From contig NC_040013.1 of NCBI RefSeq assembly GCF_000972845.2, positions 2,718,642-2,782,641 on the forward strand: DNA of 64,000 bases. The letters are read 5' to 3'. Positions 11,451-26,300 of this stretch are shown here, piece by piece (positions within the stretch are counted from its first letter, which is position 1; every line of letters begins with the position of its first letter). Below the pieces are notes generated by a model. That model saw nothing but the letters and a program-made list of their open reading frames with translations, searched no databases and was not told where the DNA came from. The position numbers and the translations under genes were made by a program. Source of the stretch: Larimichthys crocea. Lineage: Eukaryota > Chordata > Actinopteri > Sciaenidae.

Positions 11451-14400
11451 AAGACAGACGCCGAGCTGGGCTGACTGCTGTTGTTGACCCTGCTTGAAGT
11501 TTGGCTGTTGTCGACTCTCTAGTTTTTGATTGATAAATCTTAATTTCCCTCAGATCGTCTCTTAAATTCCGTTTCCTTCATAACTTGACCTTGTGGCACA
11601 GCACATACCTCCTCTCCTCAAGAGTTAATGAGAGTGAGGCTCTTAACTGTTGGCCCCCAGAATTCAAAGTGTAGACCTTTTTTTATTAGAAAAATAAGTG
11701 CGGGCACTTTTTCTAGATGATGTGGTGTTATTAGGGGATGCCACTGAGCGCTGAAGAGAATGTAACTCCTGTGTGAGGACGTCAAGGCCTTGAACTCCCG
11801 GGGCACCTTAATTGAAAGCTGCTGCATATTGGATTACAGAGGAGTCCAGTGTAACACCTCCCCAGAGCCATGAGGGGCCCGTCTAATCAGAAACCATTAT
11901 AGAAGGGCCTATATCGTCCACGTCAGGAATCGTACGAGTGCTTCCCTCACACATTTGTTATAGCTTATCTCCGCGTGAAAGATAATCTAGCACAATAATA
12001 GTCAGCACAAAAATCAGCAAGAGAGAGGAGAAATGTTTTTGTCTTGTTAATCCGGGCACGCTGCCAGCACATTAGGTTAGAGACATGGAGAAGAGAAATG
12101 CAGCGCTCTCCAAGAACATGACCCCGAGCACATTCGACCCTCCTGGCTCTATCTGTCTAGAAGTAGAATGTGTAAACACTTTTTTTTTTTTTAAATGGAA
12201 AAAGCAGGAAAGGGGATTTTTGTTACGCGAATAACCTGTCGGCTTTTTTTTTGATATTATAATTCACCTGAGCCAAAAAAGTACCAGACATAAGATCAGA
12301 TTTTCCCATGCATCATAAAACACTACCTAAAAGTTGAAAGTCTTGCTGGAACATGACTGTCATGAATAACAAAAAAAAAAAAAGAGAGTCTAGTTTCTGT
12401 TTTAAATTCACCATGAAACTGTTTTCTGTCAGCACAGTATGAGGCACTGTGAGTCCTGCTAACAAAGCCTGACCGGCTGCATGACGTCACCTCAGCGAAC
12501 GCCGATTGACGCAGAGCTCGTCCTGTCGTAAATATTTTTTTCACACCATGCAAAGAGCTACTTCCTATCCACTGAAGTTATCTCATAATCTGATAGATTG
12601 AGGCCTGAAGCAATCACTAATAATAGCTCACAACTAAGCCCGTAGTAAGATAATAGAGCAGCCCAGAGTCGGTTCCTTGTAATGTGCTGATGACTGTGTT
12701 TGGCCAGTGGCTCCTGCGGTTTCTTCCCCCTGGAACATGAGCCGTGTCTCTCAGAAAATGCACCCGCTGCGGAGGAGTCCCATGTTGGACGTTGTTAGCC
12801 CGGAATCTCCTGCTCCAGGCTTCACTACACTTCAAAGTGGACGGGGGGAAAATGTTTGCAGCCTGTGATGAAATATGTGTATTTCCCGTTAATGCGTGTT
12901 TTTCAAATAACAACGCTCGCTGGGCTCAGGCTCCCAGGGACCCAAGAGAGTCCCATCTGCCCCGACAGAGACAGCCTGTTATTAACCCATCCACAGTCTG
13001 CCAGAGGGAACAACAGAAAGCCTCCTCCTCCTTCTTCTTCGCTGTTAACAGCCCCCCACAGCTCATTATTGTCCTAACATCAGTTCACTTTAACAAGCTG
13101 CCATTGACTGGCAAGACGCTGCAGTGATTAACTGGTGTTGAGAAGTGTCACAGTGCTCTGCTCAGACAAACGAGGTGCGCTGAGTAACAACTTCTCATCG
13201 CAGCTTGACTGGCAAACCCCTCTTGGGTGATTTCTTCAAGTCTGCTTCACACCGTAATGTTTTGGTTTTACTGTCTTCAGGTGGAGAGTCTGTGTTTACC
13301 CGACTCCTCCTCCTGGATTTTACTCGACGTGAAATCAAGTGTGATAGGCCGGTGCGGCGGACAGGTCATCGGGTCTCCGGCCTTTTTGGTCATGCTCAGC
13401 ACATATTAATTAGAAGGTGGGCAGCCTCACTCAGACTGATGTCTCTCACACCAGCCCCTCTCATTTCAGCGTGAGCATGGCATTCCTCGCATTCTTCGTC
13501 ACCTCATTAGAGCGAGCTGCCATACACGCATGGAGAGTCGACAGCGGCGGTGGCAGACGGGAGAGAGAGCGAGACCCTCAAGACGCAGGCAGGACCTGCT
13601 CTCCTCATCCCCACAGCTCCTACAAGACACGCTGCATCCAACTGGCCCGGTTCACTCCCGGCGTCCTATTTTCTGTGCGAATGCTTCGCAATCACATCAT
13701 CATCATCCACAACATGAGATCACAACACAAGTACACAGCACCTCATTTGTCAGTAGCTGGAAAGAAGCGGGCACTTTGCTGCATGTTCAAATTAGCGGCA
13801 GCTCCGCTGAGAACTGGCAGTCTCCTGCATGACACCCAATATGTGTTGGATCAGAGTCAAAGTCAATTTGCTCATGGTAATCTGCACTATTACATTACCT
13901 CCCGAGTGTGACCTCATTCTTTCCTCAAGCATGTAATCCTTGTAAGCGTGTAACATGACATTCGGAACATGATTAACCTCAACTACCTGCTCGGTTTCGA
14001 CGGTACAGGACGGTATTTGTTTTGAGTCTCCACGGAGCAGCAGAGGCTCCGCTCGGTGCGTTCTTCCGTACCTCGCTGGTGTGATCTGAGTCAGACGGGG
14101 GAGGCGGGGGGTCTCAGGAATTGTTTCGATAAGTTCCAGCATTCTACCTCAAAGCCCCCTTATCCAAACACAAGCCTGGCAACAGAAACAAAGACGGGAT
14201 TCAACCGCCTGCTTCCCTGTCCTCCTGAGCCCAGGGGAACATCCTGAAGCTGCAGACTGCTTGACATAGGTTATCTTTAAAAAAAAAGAAGTGAATGGTA
14301 CTTTTCAGATATTAGAAAATTAGAAAAAAGAATTCTTTGTCTGTGTTTGTCATCTGCTACACACCCCCTCTTCATTTCCCAGGTGCCTTTATTTCACCTC

Positions 14401-15115
14401 CTGTGTTTTGACGAGATGAGTGTTTTATCAGTAGCAGAGAAGCCCTCAGCCTGGAGAGCCCGCTCTCCAGCATCCCCCTGCGCTGAATTAACCAAGTTTT
14501 TTTCAGAGTCATCTGTCTGGTTACTCATCGGGAAGCAGATAATAGCCTTTGGCACCAAAGAATGACTCAGATAACAGATGCTGCGTGACGAGTTTACGAT
14601 CAAAAGAAACACATTATGTGAAAGGTCAGCAGCCAAAAGACACGGAGCGCAGTCGGTGTAACAAAGTGACAAAATCACTGAGCTCTGTCACACCAAGAGA
14701 GGTCATTTTTTTACTCTGCGAGATAACTTGTTACAAATGTGCGTGAGAGAAGTGAAGGAATGTTCGAAATGAATCTAATGTGCCTGTTAAACAGACCAAC
14801 AGATGAGATGTAAACGAGTCAAAGGTTACGGGATGCTTACGAGATAATTGCAGAGTATTGATGAGGCTCCCTCAGTTGCCTTGCCCTCCTGGCAAAGCTG
14901 ATTGAAGTTTCTCCTGGTGGAAAGTCATCCCAAGTGTGAAAGCTGCCACCTCTGCGTCCTCCTCCTGCCCGTCTAGTTACTCACTGTCCGTCACCTTTTA
15001 GTCCATTCCAGCAGCAGCAGCAGTGGGGACGTGTTTTTAAAGCCTGTTATTAAAAGACCGTCATTAGCCCAACAGAAGCTTTAAACTCTTCAGCAAACAT
15101 TAGAGTGGATTGTTC

Positions 15116-15133
15116 CAAAAAAAAAAAAAAAAA
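15116..15133 (+). repeat. Poly(A) run
   Basis: A run of about 18 adenines, possibly the tail of an old retroposed copy on the plus strand. No recognisable retroposon body precedes it. Confidence 0.8.
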
Positions 15134-15330
15134 TCCACTTGGAAAAAGTTGGAACAGTCTGAAGAGACAACTTTGATTGGACGGTGGTTTTTTTCCTGAT
15201 GAATGGTGAGAGCCCGGGGCAGGTCTGTGTGTACTTGCCTGTGGCCCGTTAGGAGAAGACTGTCACTTTTCTGTGGGCTGAATCCATCACTTCTGCCTCA
15301 CAGCTCTAAGAGGCTGTCTCTCTCAACTGC

Positions 15331-15332
<2 letters not shown>

Positions 15333-15364
<32 letters not shown>
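15333..15364 (+). repeat. (CT)16 microsatellite
   Basis: A perfect run of 16 CT units. It gives a spurious Glu/Arg-rich minus-strand frame at 15323-15544. Confidence 0.97.
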
Positions 15365-15367
<3 letters not shown>

Positions 15368-16844
15368 TGCTTTTAAATGATGAAAAATCCTCTTGCAGCG
15401 TTTCAGTAGGCAGACAAATTGAGCCCAGAGCCGCCTCCTCCACCCCTCCACCCCTCTCCCCCTTTTTAAAAAATGAACACATTCTTGTTTAAAGCAACAG
15501 CCTTCTTTCTCCACCCCTCCTCCACCTCCTCCTCCCCATGGCACAAAAGAGATTCACAAGCATGCACAACACAAGCCACACACACACACATGCACACACA
15601 TGCACACTACTCAAATTTCCAACCCCCTGCCCTCTTGGCCACTGGTTTCACCACCACCACTATTTCTGGCCTGGACTGCACGGTTGTTCTGGTGGTGGTG
15701 GACAGCACTGATGTTACACTGATCAGATCCTAATTGACCGTGAACGAACACTTGCTCCCAGAGAGAGGGAGAGACGGAAAGAGGCCGACAGATAGGAAAC
15801 GGATCCAGGTGTTTGACTCAGACCAGGTCTGGGTGAGCGACTGCTGACCCCCCCCCCCCTCCCGGTTTATAGCCTGAAGGTGTGATGTCTGAACCAGGGC
15901 CGGATCTGCGCACAAAGCCGCACACTTGAACTGTGTTTTTACTGGGGAAGCATTACGTAATTGCTTCAGAAGCAGAACCGTGTCCTCGTGCGTCGGCGGA
16001 CAAAAGGATATGAAACACATTGTCATGTCAGAGCGTGGACGCTGCTGCCAATACAACAAATTTGTCAAGCAAGCCCTTGGCTTTTAGACACTGTTGCTTT
16101 GGCTGTTGTCTGTTGTTTTTCCATTGTCTTCCTGTTTTCAATACGATTTAAGCCTTCGCTTGGCCAATCATGCTGTCATTACGTTTCCTGTTTCAACTTT
16201 TGATTATTTAGCATTTAATGGTTTTCTATTCAGAGCACGTAGACCCTTCAGAGAGGCATTTCCCTTAATTACAGAGGAGTTTACACGTCTCACGCTGCTA
16301 TTAAAATAATTTGGTAATCTGGGATTAACTGCTTTGTCGGCTATTAAAATGAGATCGACTGGACCCAACTTGTAGTGGCAACGTTTCTCATCAGTGCCCG
16401 TCGGTAGTCAGCTTATCAAGCTTCGGTTTATCATACAGTACGTACCCAAAGGATTGTGCAGACACTTTACAGGAGTGTTTTACTGTTTGTGTTTTAATAA
16501 AATGTCTAAGTATGGCTGTGGAGTCTGTTTTTTACAATGCATAGGATGTGTAATTGTGCCCTCTGGGGTATAAACATTAAATATGTTGCAGATGGAGACT
16601 TTTATGTGTGTCAGCTATAAACTGTAAAAGTGTTGGGATGTGTAATAAATAGGAAGGGAAGGGAATTAACAATGAAAGATGCTTGTCTCTCTCATGTGAC
16701 TTTATCCTGCATCCGTTTCATTTCGCTGTAAAAAAACTCATGATGTAACTTTTGTATCTCAAAATAACTCTTTCAGAATCATGTTGTTGCTACACTGACT
16801 TGAAATGCAGTCGATGCTGCCTCTGTCAGTCCCGCTCTGCGTCC

Positions 16845-17300
16845 GTCTCACACTGTGTAACTTTGGGACCGGGTGAAGTGGCTTTATGACACCACCCAAC
16901 TGTATCTGATGGTGAAACTAGCTCATATTTTACAGAGGAAATGTTTTAACTCTGACGTCCTCCAGCTGATCTGCTGCTGTTTCCTTCATATACAGTAAAC
17001 TGTTATTGTAGCCGCTGTTAGATAGTTAGCTTAGCAGTACATCACGGTGCTGGGTGCTCAGAGCACTTGGTGTTGGTAGCACAGGAGCTTGGTCCATCAG
17101 GAGGTGTTCTTCAGGGCTGGGCATGGAGAGAATGGTCACAGAGAGCGGTGCCGATGGACGTAGTTAATGGCAGAGGTAAAGAGACATAAAAAATAAAGAC
17201 AGAATGCAGAAGAAGAGATATAGAGAAAGCGCCAGAGCAAAAATTCATCGGACGAGAGTAAATCTGGGACTGGGTTTTAGTCGTTGGCGAGTTTTTGATC
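16845..17300 (+). repeat. Decayed interspersed repeat, copy B
   Basis: Second copy of the 10950-11450 family in the same orientation. Matching blocks occur in the same order but with numerous substitutions and indels. Confidence 0.55.
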
Positions 17301-20300
17301 ATGAGTAATTAAATCATAACTGTCCGTATTTACCACGGTGATATTACGCACACACACAACAAATCTTCCATGATGTGGGTTTAAATATCAGAGCATGTTG
17401 CTCAAGTTAATAGCTGAGATGTTGCAGTTATAGTCTGTGTTTCTTCTTCACATGAACTCCTTTTTTTTGTGTTCTATGTATGTTCATAGTACAGTCATAG
17501 TTTTCCATTGTGTTGTTTATAATTTTCATACACGCTTCCCTTACATTAGACCCAAACATCGCCCTCAGCGCTCAGTCTCTGAAATCCAGGCTCTTGTACA
17601 GTTTTGCGTTCATGTGTTTCTTATCATGCTACGCTCCGCTCATAAAACGCTGGTATTTCAACTTTGGGGAAATGTTCCCATGCACTATTGACTATAAATG
17701 TAGTAAGACTGGAAAAGCTATTTGGTCACTTTTAACCTTTCTGATGCGAGCTGCTGTAACATCCTCAAGGCACGATTCAGGCGTAAGTGAAAGAAAATAT
17801 TGTGAACTATAAAGTGCTGAAGATGCAACTGGCTAAAGCAAGTAGTAGTTTTCGAGAATTAAATATCTATAATGAGCTAATCACTGCAATAAACATAGTC
17901 GTTATGAATGTTGCATAAAGGATTATATTAATTTCACTTCCATCTATGATTTCTTTGTTCAGATCATGTGTGGTTCGGTATTTGAAGGCAGATGGCCACT
18001 GATTTCTTCCAGTTTCAGGTTCTTCATTTAATGAATGGAACGTCTAAATGTTTCCCCTGATGACACGGCGAGAATGTACCACTGGCGTTGTGAGACAAAG
18101 TTCCTGGCAGAAGATCTTGGACCGACGAGAAATGGACAAATTCATTTCGTAACATCCAGTCAGCCTGAAGGACCGGTCACATATTTGACGAGCTAATCCC
18201 TTAAAGAGGTTTTTGATCAAAGAAAATGAGATTAAACTTTCAGCTCTCATGCGTCACATGTTGAACTGAACTGGTATTATTCAAGTGTACACCCATCTTC
18301 TTCCCTTTCTCCTAACTGACAACTGGCAGCTGACTCTGCGTCTGACTGGTGAACGGCGCTCTTACTCAGCGGCTGGGAAGCCGAGCTGCTCCTCATTGTC
18401 GAGCGTTTTGAGTGACTCATTGGGTCTCATCCAAAACCACGGTGTTGGTACAGTGATTAGTTCTCTTTCCATCTCTAATCCTCAGCAGGTGGAGGAACAA
18501 CGGATCATAAAAATGTCAGGGGGGAAAATGTTACTCCCATATTGAAATAGTAGCCAATCAATGCATGTAAAAGCACCACATGGGAGACCTCATGGAAAGT
18601 GGCTTCCCGTTGGAAATGTTTCACAGATGGGCTTCTGTGTTGGTGAATGAATGAGCATGTTTACCCGTTCATCTGGGATTAGCAGGGAGGAAAGCTTCTG
18701 TTATGAGTACAATTTGTGACCAGTCGAATAAAAATGTGGAGTTTAAGATGGGATAATTGCTCATTAATGAAATTAATTTTATCATTCATCATGTTATCCT
18801 TTAAAAGGAAAACAGTGGCCAAATCATTTAGTCAATGTCTGAGTCAATAAAACTAATGTTCGCATACAGGTGACAGCTGTTAATTGGGGAATTGTAACTT
18901 GCATGGGAGTTAAAGCAAAACAAGCTCACGCAGATATGAGCAAGTGAAGAAAGAGTAGTGAGTCTGCAGCGCAGCTTTCTTAGATCTGTTCAGCATTTTT
19001 CTGTGAAATGTTTCAAATATTACAATATTTAAAAAAGAAAAACAGTTTAATCTGCAACTTATGATCTGTTCCGATGTTCATTATGACAGCTGTGGTCCAA
19101 AAACTGCAGCCCTAGTCGAGTATAAATATTGAGCAGGAAACAAATGTCCTGTAATAGTTGGGAGTAGCAGCACTTTATGATGAATGATGATGTACAGCCT
19201 AGGCTTTTTTCCATGAGCTGATGTTAGCTCCATCAGAGCTGAGAGGAAAAGCATGACATCAGAGTTTTTTTTTTATTATCCTGGATGTATGAAATCTTCT
19301 GTGCAAAATAAATAAATAAAAACTTTTTATGTGTTTATGCAAAATATGGTAGCACATTAGTAAGCCAGTCTCTTAAATCCTTCAAATCTACAATAAGACT
19401 CACGTCTTTTATTTTCCAGGGTTTCTTCTAGAAGCAGGTTTCTTCTCAGCAGTGAGAGATTATGAATAAGTATTAGCAGATCTCTCGCAGTAAACAATTG
19501 GATGATCAGAAAATATGAACAGAATAAAGATATTCAGTTGCGGGCCAAACATTACTCTGGACTCCAATGTCTATTAACTGGCCCCAGGTTTTCTGTCCAG
19601 TATGTCAGAAGGTTTGCGGTAGTTTGATGAGGGGCCCAGTCACTTTGCCTGATTCCAGCCCTGCAGTGTATCATAAATTGTACCATCCCTGACCCCAATA
19701 ACACCAAAGCTATAAACAAAAATGAAGGGTCAATAAAGTCGCACAAGTAGAGTAAGTAGGTGCAATCTGCTAAAGGTGAAAGGGTAGGGTAGAGGTTCAG
19801 TTAGTTATCTTTTAGTAACTAGATTGTTTCCTCCGGGTCGGGGGGTTAGTTGTCGCTCCGAGCAAATGACTTTAAGTATCTCAGGATGTTCGTGGGTGAC
19901 GGTAGAATGGAGTGTGAGATGGACAGACACAAGAATGTGGCATCAGCAGTGATGTGCTTTTGATTTACCATCAGATCTGGGTGCCAACCCTCAATAATGT
20001 CCATGACTTTTGGGTGATTTGTTTCATCCATTGAGTGATAAGCTGGAGCCCGGGAGCTCACAGTAGAACCTCTTCTCCTTGCCGTTTAAAAGAGCCAGCT
20101 GACGTGGCTCTGCCATTTAATTAGGATGCCTCTTTGGAAGTTTTCCAGACACATCCAAGTAGAACAAGAGACAGAACTCTCTGGAGTTATACCATCTGGC
20201 CTGGGAACGCCTCGGGATACTCCAGGAGAAAGTAATAAATAAGTGAATTAAATAATTACAAAGCAAATGGTACAAATACATATTCACATGCTACTCAGCC

Positions 20301-23300
20301 TTGGCCTTGGCTGACATAAATATGTGAGTCAGTGCAGCTCCCATCATTCAATAGAAACTATTCAAAGTATTAATATTGTAGTTTAGGTTGTAAACTCCAT
20401 GGTGTGTTCTTCACGAATGAGTTCACATGGAAAGGAGGTTAAGTTTAGGCTGTCAGTGTATGAGTGGCTTACTGTGTGAGGCTACCATAGTGACCTTTGT
20501 TTAAACATGGGTATGTACAAGGCCAGCATGTCTCCCTGTCTGCCAGCCATGATGGATGGCTCTCTGGTGACCTGTATCGACCTTGTCACCCTCAGCCAAC
20601 TGTTTTTGCTCTTTGTTGTGTATTGATTGACAAGCGAGTCCGATTTTATAGATTTTCTGACATGTTTGTTCTGTTTTATGGATCAGATGGTACTGTAACG
20701 AATTCATCAAAATAGAGAAATTAATATTTTCCTCTGTGATGTGGCGTGGAAAGTTTGCTTAATTATTCCATGGCCTTCTTGCTGTGTAGCACTCACTGTG
20801 CCTGGTGGCTAGACCTACAAGGACCGCTCTGTTGGGAGGAAAAATCTGAGTTTTATGATCTGAGTGGAAAGAATGGGACTGGCTCGGGATTTTGTCAAGC
20901 TCACCCCAACTGTTGCAGAAACCACCAAACGAGACCAGTAAATACAGAACGTGTGAGGAACAGGATTTCATTCAGACTTCGTTAGGCTGATGTTGAAAGC
21001 ACGAGCAGCATGTGTGGCCAGCCTCGTCTAGAAATTCACTCGGTATAACTCATGCAGGGATTTGAACAATGTATTGCCAACAGTGCTGGAGCTGCAAATA
21101 ACATCAGGAGATCTGGCCACATGTGCAGAGAGTGAACAACTCCTATTTGCCTCAATTTAAATGTCACTGAAGTTCCTCATCCCCTTTTGCATCCTGTTTC
21201 TTAACAAGCATTAAGCCCCAAAGCAGCTCATTAGCTGGCATATATTAGGTTTGACATCATGCCTTGTACCTTGGAATTCAAATATCAAGGTTACAATACC
21301 TATTTGTCAAGAGCACTAAAGCTTTAGCGTATGGTTTCCAGACATGTTTTACAAGAGCGCCGTCTTTACATCATTTGGAAAGAATCCAAAGGAACACACT
21401 CAATAAGTAAAGGTTCTTTAACAGGTGTTGTGATTTGGGATCCATGGAAGCGGGACAGAGCAACAAATAAGAGCATGTGTGCCAATATAAGATCAACCTA
21501 AAAAAAAGTATAATGACGTGTGACCCAATGTGCTGCTGAAAGGCAATGGCGGTTGGTCCATATGAGTAGTATTTGTAAGTGAATTTCAAGGAGGCAGTCT
21601 GACAGCTTGTCATAGACTCACGCAGGACAGAGCTGTAATATATAGGAGAGTCCTGAAGTTTTCATGGTAAACACATATAGGTCTGTCATCTGGGGAGGCC
21701 ATCGGTAATAGAGTTCAGGTTTCAGAAATCTCAGCTCGGCTCTCAGTGAAGTTTGTGTGGATTATGTCAGCAGCACATTTGACCTACTTTTTCAGCACAA
21801 TGACCGTCGCATGTGCAAACAAAGAGTTCCACCACAAAACTAGTCTAGAAAATACAATATATCATAAAGGCAATATAATATATGTTGTCTAGAAAGTGTG
21901 TAATGTTCTTGACATACTATGTTTTGCAGCTATGACAGGCATGTACATATAAAGCAGACAGGTTCTGCTCAGAAATGAAAGTTAGCATCTTCAAGTCATG
22001 AATCTTGGATCCCAGTTATGTTATTATGGTTTGTTTTAGTGATCACTCTTTAAATGTCATCTTCCTGGCTTGGTCAAATGTTGCTGGATCTCAGGCAACA
22101 ATATCATTTTTGAAGAAGCGAGCCTCCAGGCCAGGTGTGACTTGGAAGTAAAGCCGTGTTTACACAGGAATCGTAGCCTGTTTCTCTCTGGTTTCAGCCT
22201 CCGGACTTTAGAGAACAAGGTGTATTCTGTAGCTGTGTATTTAGGTTTAGGTCTGCTAGCTTTAATGACGGATGTCCTGGGGAAAGGACAGCCGGGGGAA
22301 TGATTTTGAACGGCACCCAGGCTCAAGGTAGACCATAGCTCATTTCCCTACTGTTTATGGAACTATTGATGGCAGCAGGGACACCCCCAAACCCCCAACT
22401 CAGCCAGACTTTAAAAACTGTTACTGTACGGGTATATTATACTGCCTGACACTGACCTAAGTAGGATTAGAGAAGCACGAATTCCCCATAAATCTGAGTG
22501 GTGTTTATGGGGACATCCCAAACGGAGAGATTATAGTGTAAACAATCTCATAGAGTATGTCTTTATTCCTTGTAAAGAGTCTTGGGCCTGTCAGAGACGT
22601 TCTGTTTGCTAATTTCCTGTGTGAGGAAATCGGTAGGAAGTACAGCACAGCGGTGCTAAAATAATACCTCTTTTGTATCGCTGAGGAGTCGTGTTGGACT
22701 ACCATTGGGTACGGTTTAGAAAATAGTTTGCTTTTATGCAGCAATTTACATTTTGCAATGCATGTACTGTCTTTTATGAAGTTACCTAAACATGTGCATT
22801 GATGCATTACCTCGGCATAAAGAGGGAGATGTCTGAGCTTCATCTTCAGCAATCGAAGAAGCCGAAAAGCATGTCTCTCAACAAATCCCTGGTTTCTCTA
22901 AATTTGGGGTCAATGTGAATTGAAAAGCTTCTCGCAACCTCAACCCAACTGATGATTTGCGAATTTCCTGTGTCAGGACTGATATAATATGGTGCCATGT
23001 CATGTCATCCTTGAACCGAGGTGGTTGGGGTACATTTTTTTTGTCTTGCCTTCATCAAAATTTGTTGAATGATTGTGAGTGCTTTTATGAAACAAACAAG
23101 CAAAGTACCTGAATCAAGAGATCCATGAAACATGTCTTTTGTTCTCAATTACTGCATTTTATTAAAAAATTCTCACTTAATGAGCAGGTTTGCAAGTGAA
23201 AGCCACTGACCTGAAACTCCCAGGGAGTACTCGCTCCAGTTTATGTGACCAAATCCAGTCAAGTGTGGCCTTTCCATCCCTTTGCTTGAACAAAGCGTGT

Positions 23301-26300
23301 GTGTGTTTGCTTGACCTTACCATGAATGTTGAACCAATTTTGCCAAGAACTCGAATTTATTAGGCCAATCAGGAACTCTGCTAATGGGCTTTAAAGCACT
23401 TAGAAATTAAAAGTTACAACTTAGATTTTTATATATTTCTTTTTTCTCTCCAGCTTCAACAACAGCTGTTCTATTTCACTATCCTTCTGAAGCTTTCAGA
23501 GGTCTGAACACTTCTGGGCCGAAACAGCGTTGTCCTCATAAAAGACAGTCCACGGTGAATTCAGCGTCATTGCAAGCTCATGCCTCCTGACAGAGCAGGA
23601 CTAATGTTTGGTGCGCCTTGACAACTCGTGAAATCAGAAATCTCCACGTTAACAACTGGGATCGTTGACCTCAGACAGCTGGAAAAATTCAAAATACCAG
23701 TGGTTAATGTTGGCAAATTCCATGTTACCCAACTCAATATAATACTATGATAATAATATGTAAAATAAATGATACATGACAGTAGAAAGAAAATATCATA
23801 GATTGATATAAAGCAAACCAAAGAGTAAGCAAATTTCCATTGCCTTTTTTTTTATTGGTCTGTTTCATCTCATCTACCAGTGATTACCAGTAACCACCTG
23901 AATGCAAGCACATGGCCAATATAACACAGTCACATGATCTTTCCAAATGTAACAGACTGATGGGAATCGTATAAACACATCATTAAAAAAGTGACTGGCA
24001 AGCACAGGATGCACGGACGCTGCCTGCACAGTTCGAGCAACAGAATGATGAATTTATAGGCTGCCAGAACATCAACTGTAATCAGACTTCTTGGTTTGTC
24101 TGGTTTGCTATATAACTATGGTATTTTATGAAGCAAATTTGGGATTGATTAGTATTTAAGAAACTGTTCTCAAATCCTGATGACCCACAATGTTTCTGTG
24201 TCAGGGCTTCTGCAGAAAAAGATGTTGGCATGATATGCAGATTAGGCAGTGTATTTGTTATTAGTTGTTCTGTGACCAGCCAATGATAAATGCTAATGAT
24301 AAATACCTCTAATTGCTTTAGAGGTTCTAGTTAGATGGATTTTGTTTCTGTTGGAAGAGCCAGGCTAGCTGTGCAAAGATAATCTGGATGCCAGCTGTGA
24401 CTTCATATTACCGTACAGACATGCGTGTGTTATCTAGCTTCTCATCCAACCAAAACTAAATAAGCACATTTCCCAAAATATTGAACTTTTGCACTCTGGA
24501 ACTAAGTGCAGTAAGTGACATCATTCCAGATTGAATTTGCTGTAAGGGAACTCGACTCGAATTCCTTTAACGAGATCTCTGAATTTCTGCAGCTTCAGTT
24601 TATGTAACCTAACAGTTGGCTGTACTCCAGTTGAGGTCGTACACAGATTAAGTTGTTAATATGAGACCCTGTGGGTGAGTAGCCCTGTTTTAATTGCTTA
24701 AGTAATTACCATAGTATTCCTGTTCAGGTACACTGTCCCAGTCAGAGACTGAAAGACTAATTAGAAACTAGTGAGGAGAAAGTACGAGCAGTAAACATCC
24801 TGGAACCCACTGGCTAATGTCTTCCACTCATTTAGCTTTTGTGGGTCAACAGCCAATATTATGAAGCTTCTTGTATAGCCAGTGGATAAGACTTGTGCTC
24901 ATCTTTAAACATATCTATATATGAATGCAGAGAAAAAGCTTTCAGGGTTCAGAGTTTGCATTTCAGCCAATGCTTTCTGCCTCTTTTGGGCTCTACACGG
25001 ACTGTTTACCTGCATGCAAACCCACTCCAACGTGATTGGTCAGTACTACTCTTACTACAAACAGAAACAAGAACACTTACCACATAACTTGGCATGCTTG
25101 TTGACTTGTTGGCTTTTGCGTTCAGTGTACATTAGAGGCTAGTAGCTGAGAGTCTTTATGGGTACAATATGGTCCCATAGATGGAAACGGACCACACAGT
25201 TAGCATGGCTATACTTTGAAGCTGCAGAATGTTTGTCTTGGATCAGTCTAGGTCAAATAAGCAGCTAAAGTTGTGTTTGGGGACTTTACTGCCACCTTTT
25301 CAGTGTACAGTAGCTTCTCAAAATAAGCCTGCCAAAACCAGACCATCATGAGTATTAACACATGCCGATTTGCAACACAAATCAACTTCTGTTAAATCCT
25401 GACTGTCAGGAATGTGCCACATCTACAGACTGTCAATTGACCAATACTTTACCTGATCAAATATTTCCAGCTGTTTGTTTTGTGCCTCCATCTACCTTCA
25501 GTTTTTTCACCTTTTTTATGATGCACTTTCTACAATTCATCCCAGTAGGAAGCAAATGTTAGATTAGATTTTCCGTTCACTGTCCCAGTTGTGATTTTTG
25601 TTAGACAACAGCTTACAAATCATTTGTTATGGTTTCCTCTGTGAAAACAGTAGTTAATCAGTTGCCGGAAGACTTTGGCTGTCTCAATGTCAAAAACAGA
25701 AGGGACTCGTTCGGCTTTGAAGGAAGACCTACTTGCTCCATTTGCCTCCATGTTTTGATTAGTTCTCCATGTGTGAAGAGGAAGTCCTTGACTGAACACG
25801 GGAAGTTTTCCATGCAAGGCAGCAAGACCTCATAACACACCAGTGTCATCTATTACAACTCTACTGGCAGGAGGATGGTGGAGTCACCTGAAAGCTCAAA
25901 GGTGATTGAACATTCATCTTTTACATGACCTGGAGCGAGGCCAACTTATTGTAGTGCAGACGACATCTATCCAAAATGTTACCTGAGGGATTTCTGCTCT
26001 TCCTGAGCTGCTCTTCAGCTATTCTACTCCCACGGGCAGGCCAAGACAAAAGCCCACTTTAGAGGGAGGTGGAAAAAGAGTAGCATAGGATGGGGGCCAA
26101 GCGGGTGGCTGTGGTGAGCAAAAATTGCAGACTAAAGCATATCTTCAAATCACAGAGCCCAGAGGATGGAAGAGGAATCCTCCTAGTGTTATTGTTTCCC
26201 ATGTTCTTCCACCCCCGGTAACATTTTCCAGATTAAAGCACACCCGCTTACCCTTACTCCAAAGACAGACCCCAATTTCACAGGAGAAAAACCAAAGGAA

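Noticed and set aside
15323..15544. Glu/Arg-rich small protein
   Set aside because: It is the translation of the (CT)16 microsatellite on the minus strand.
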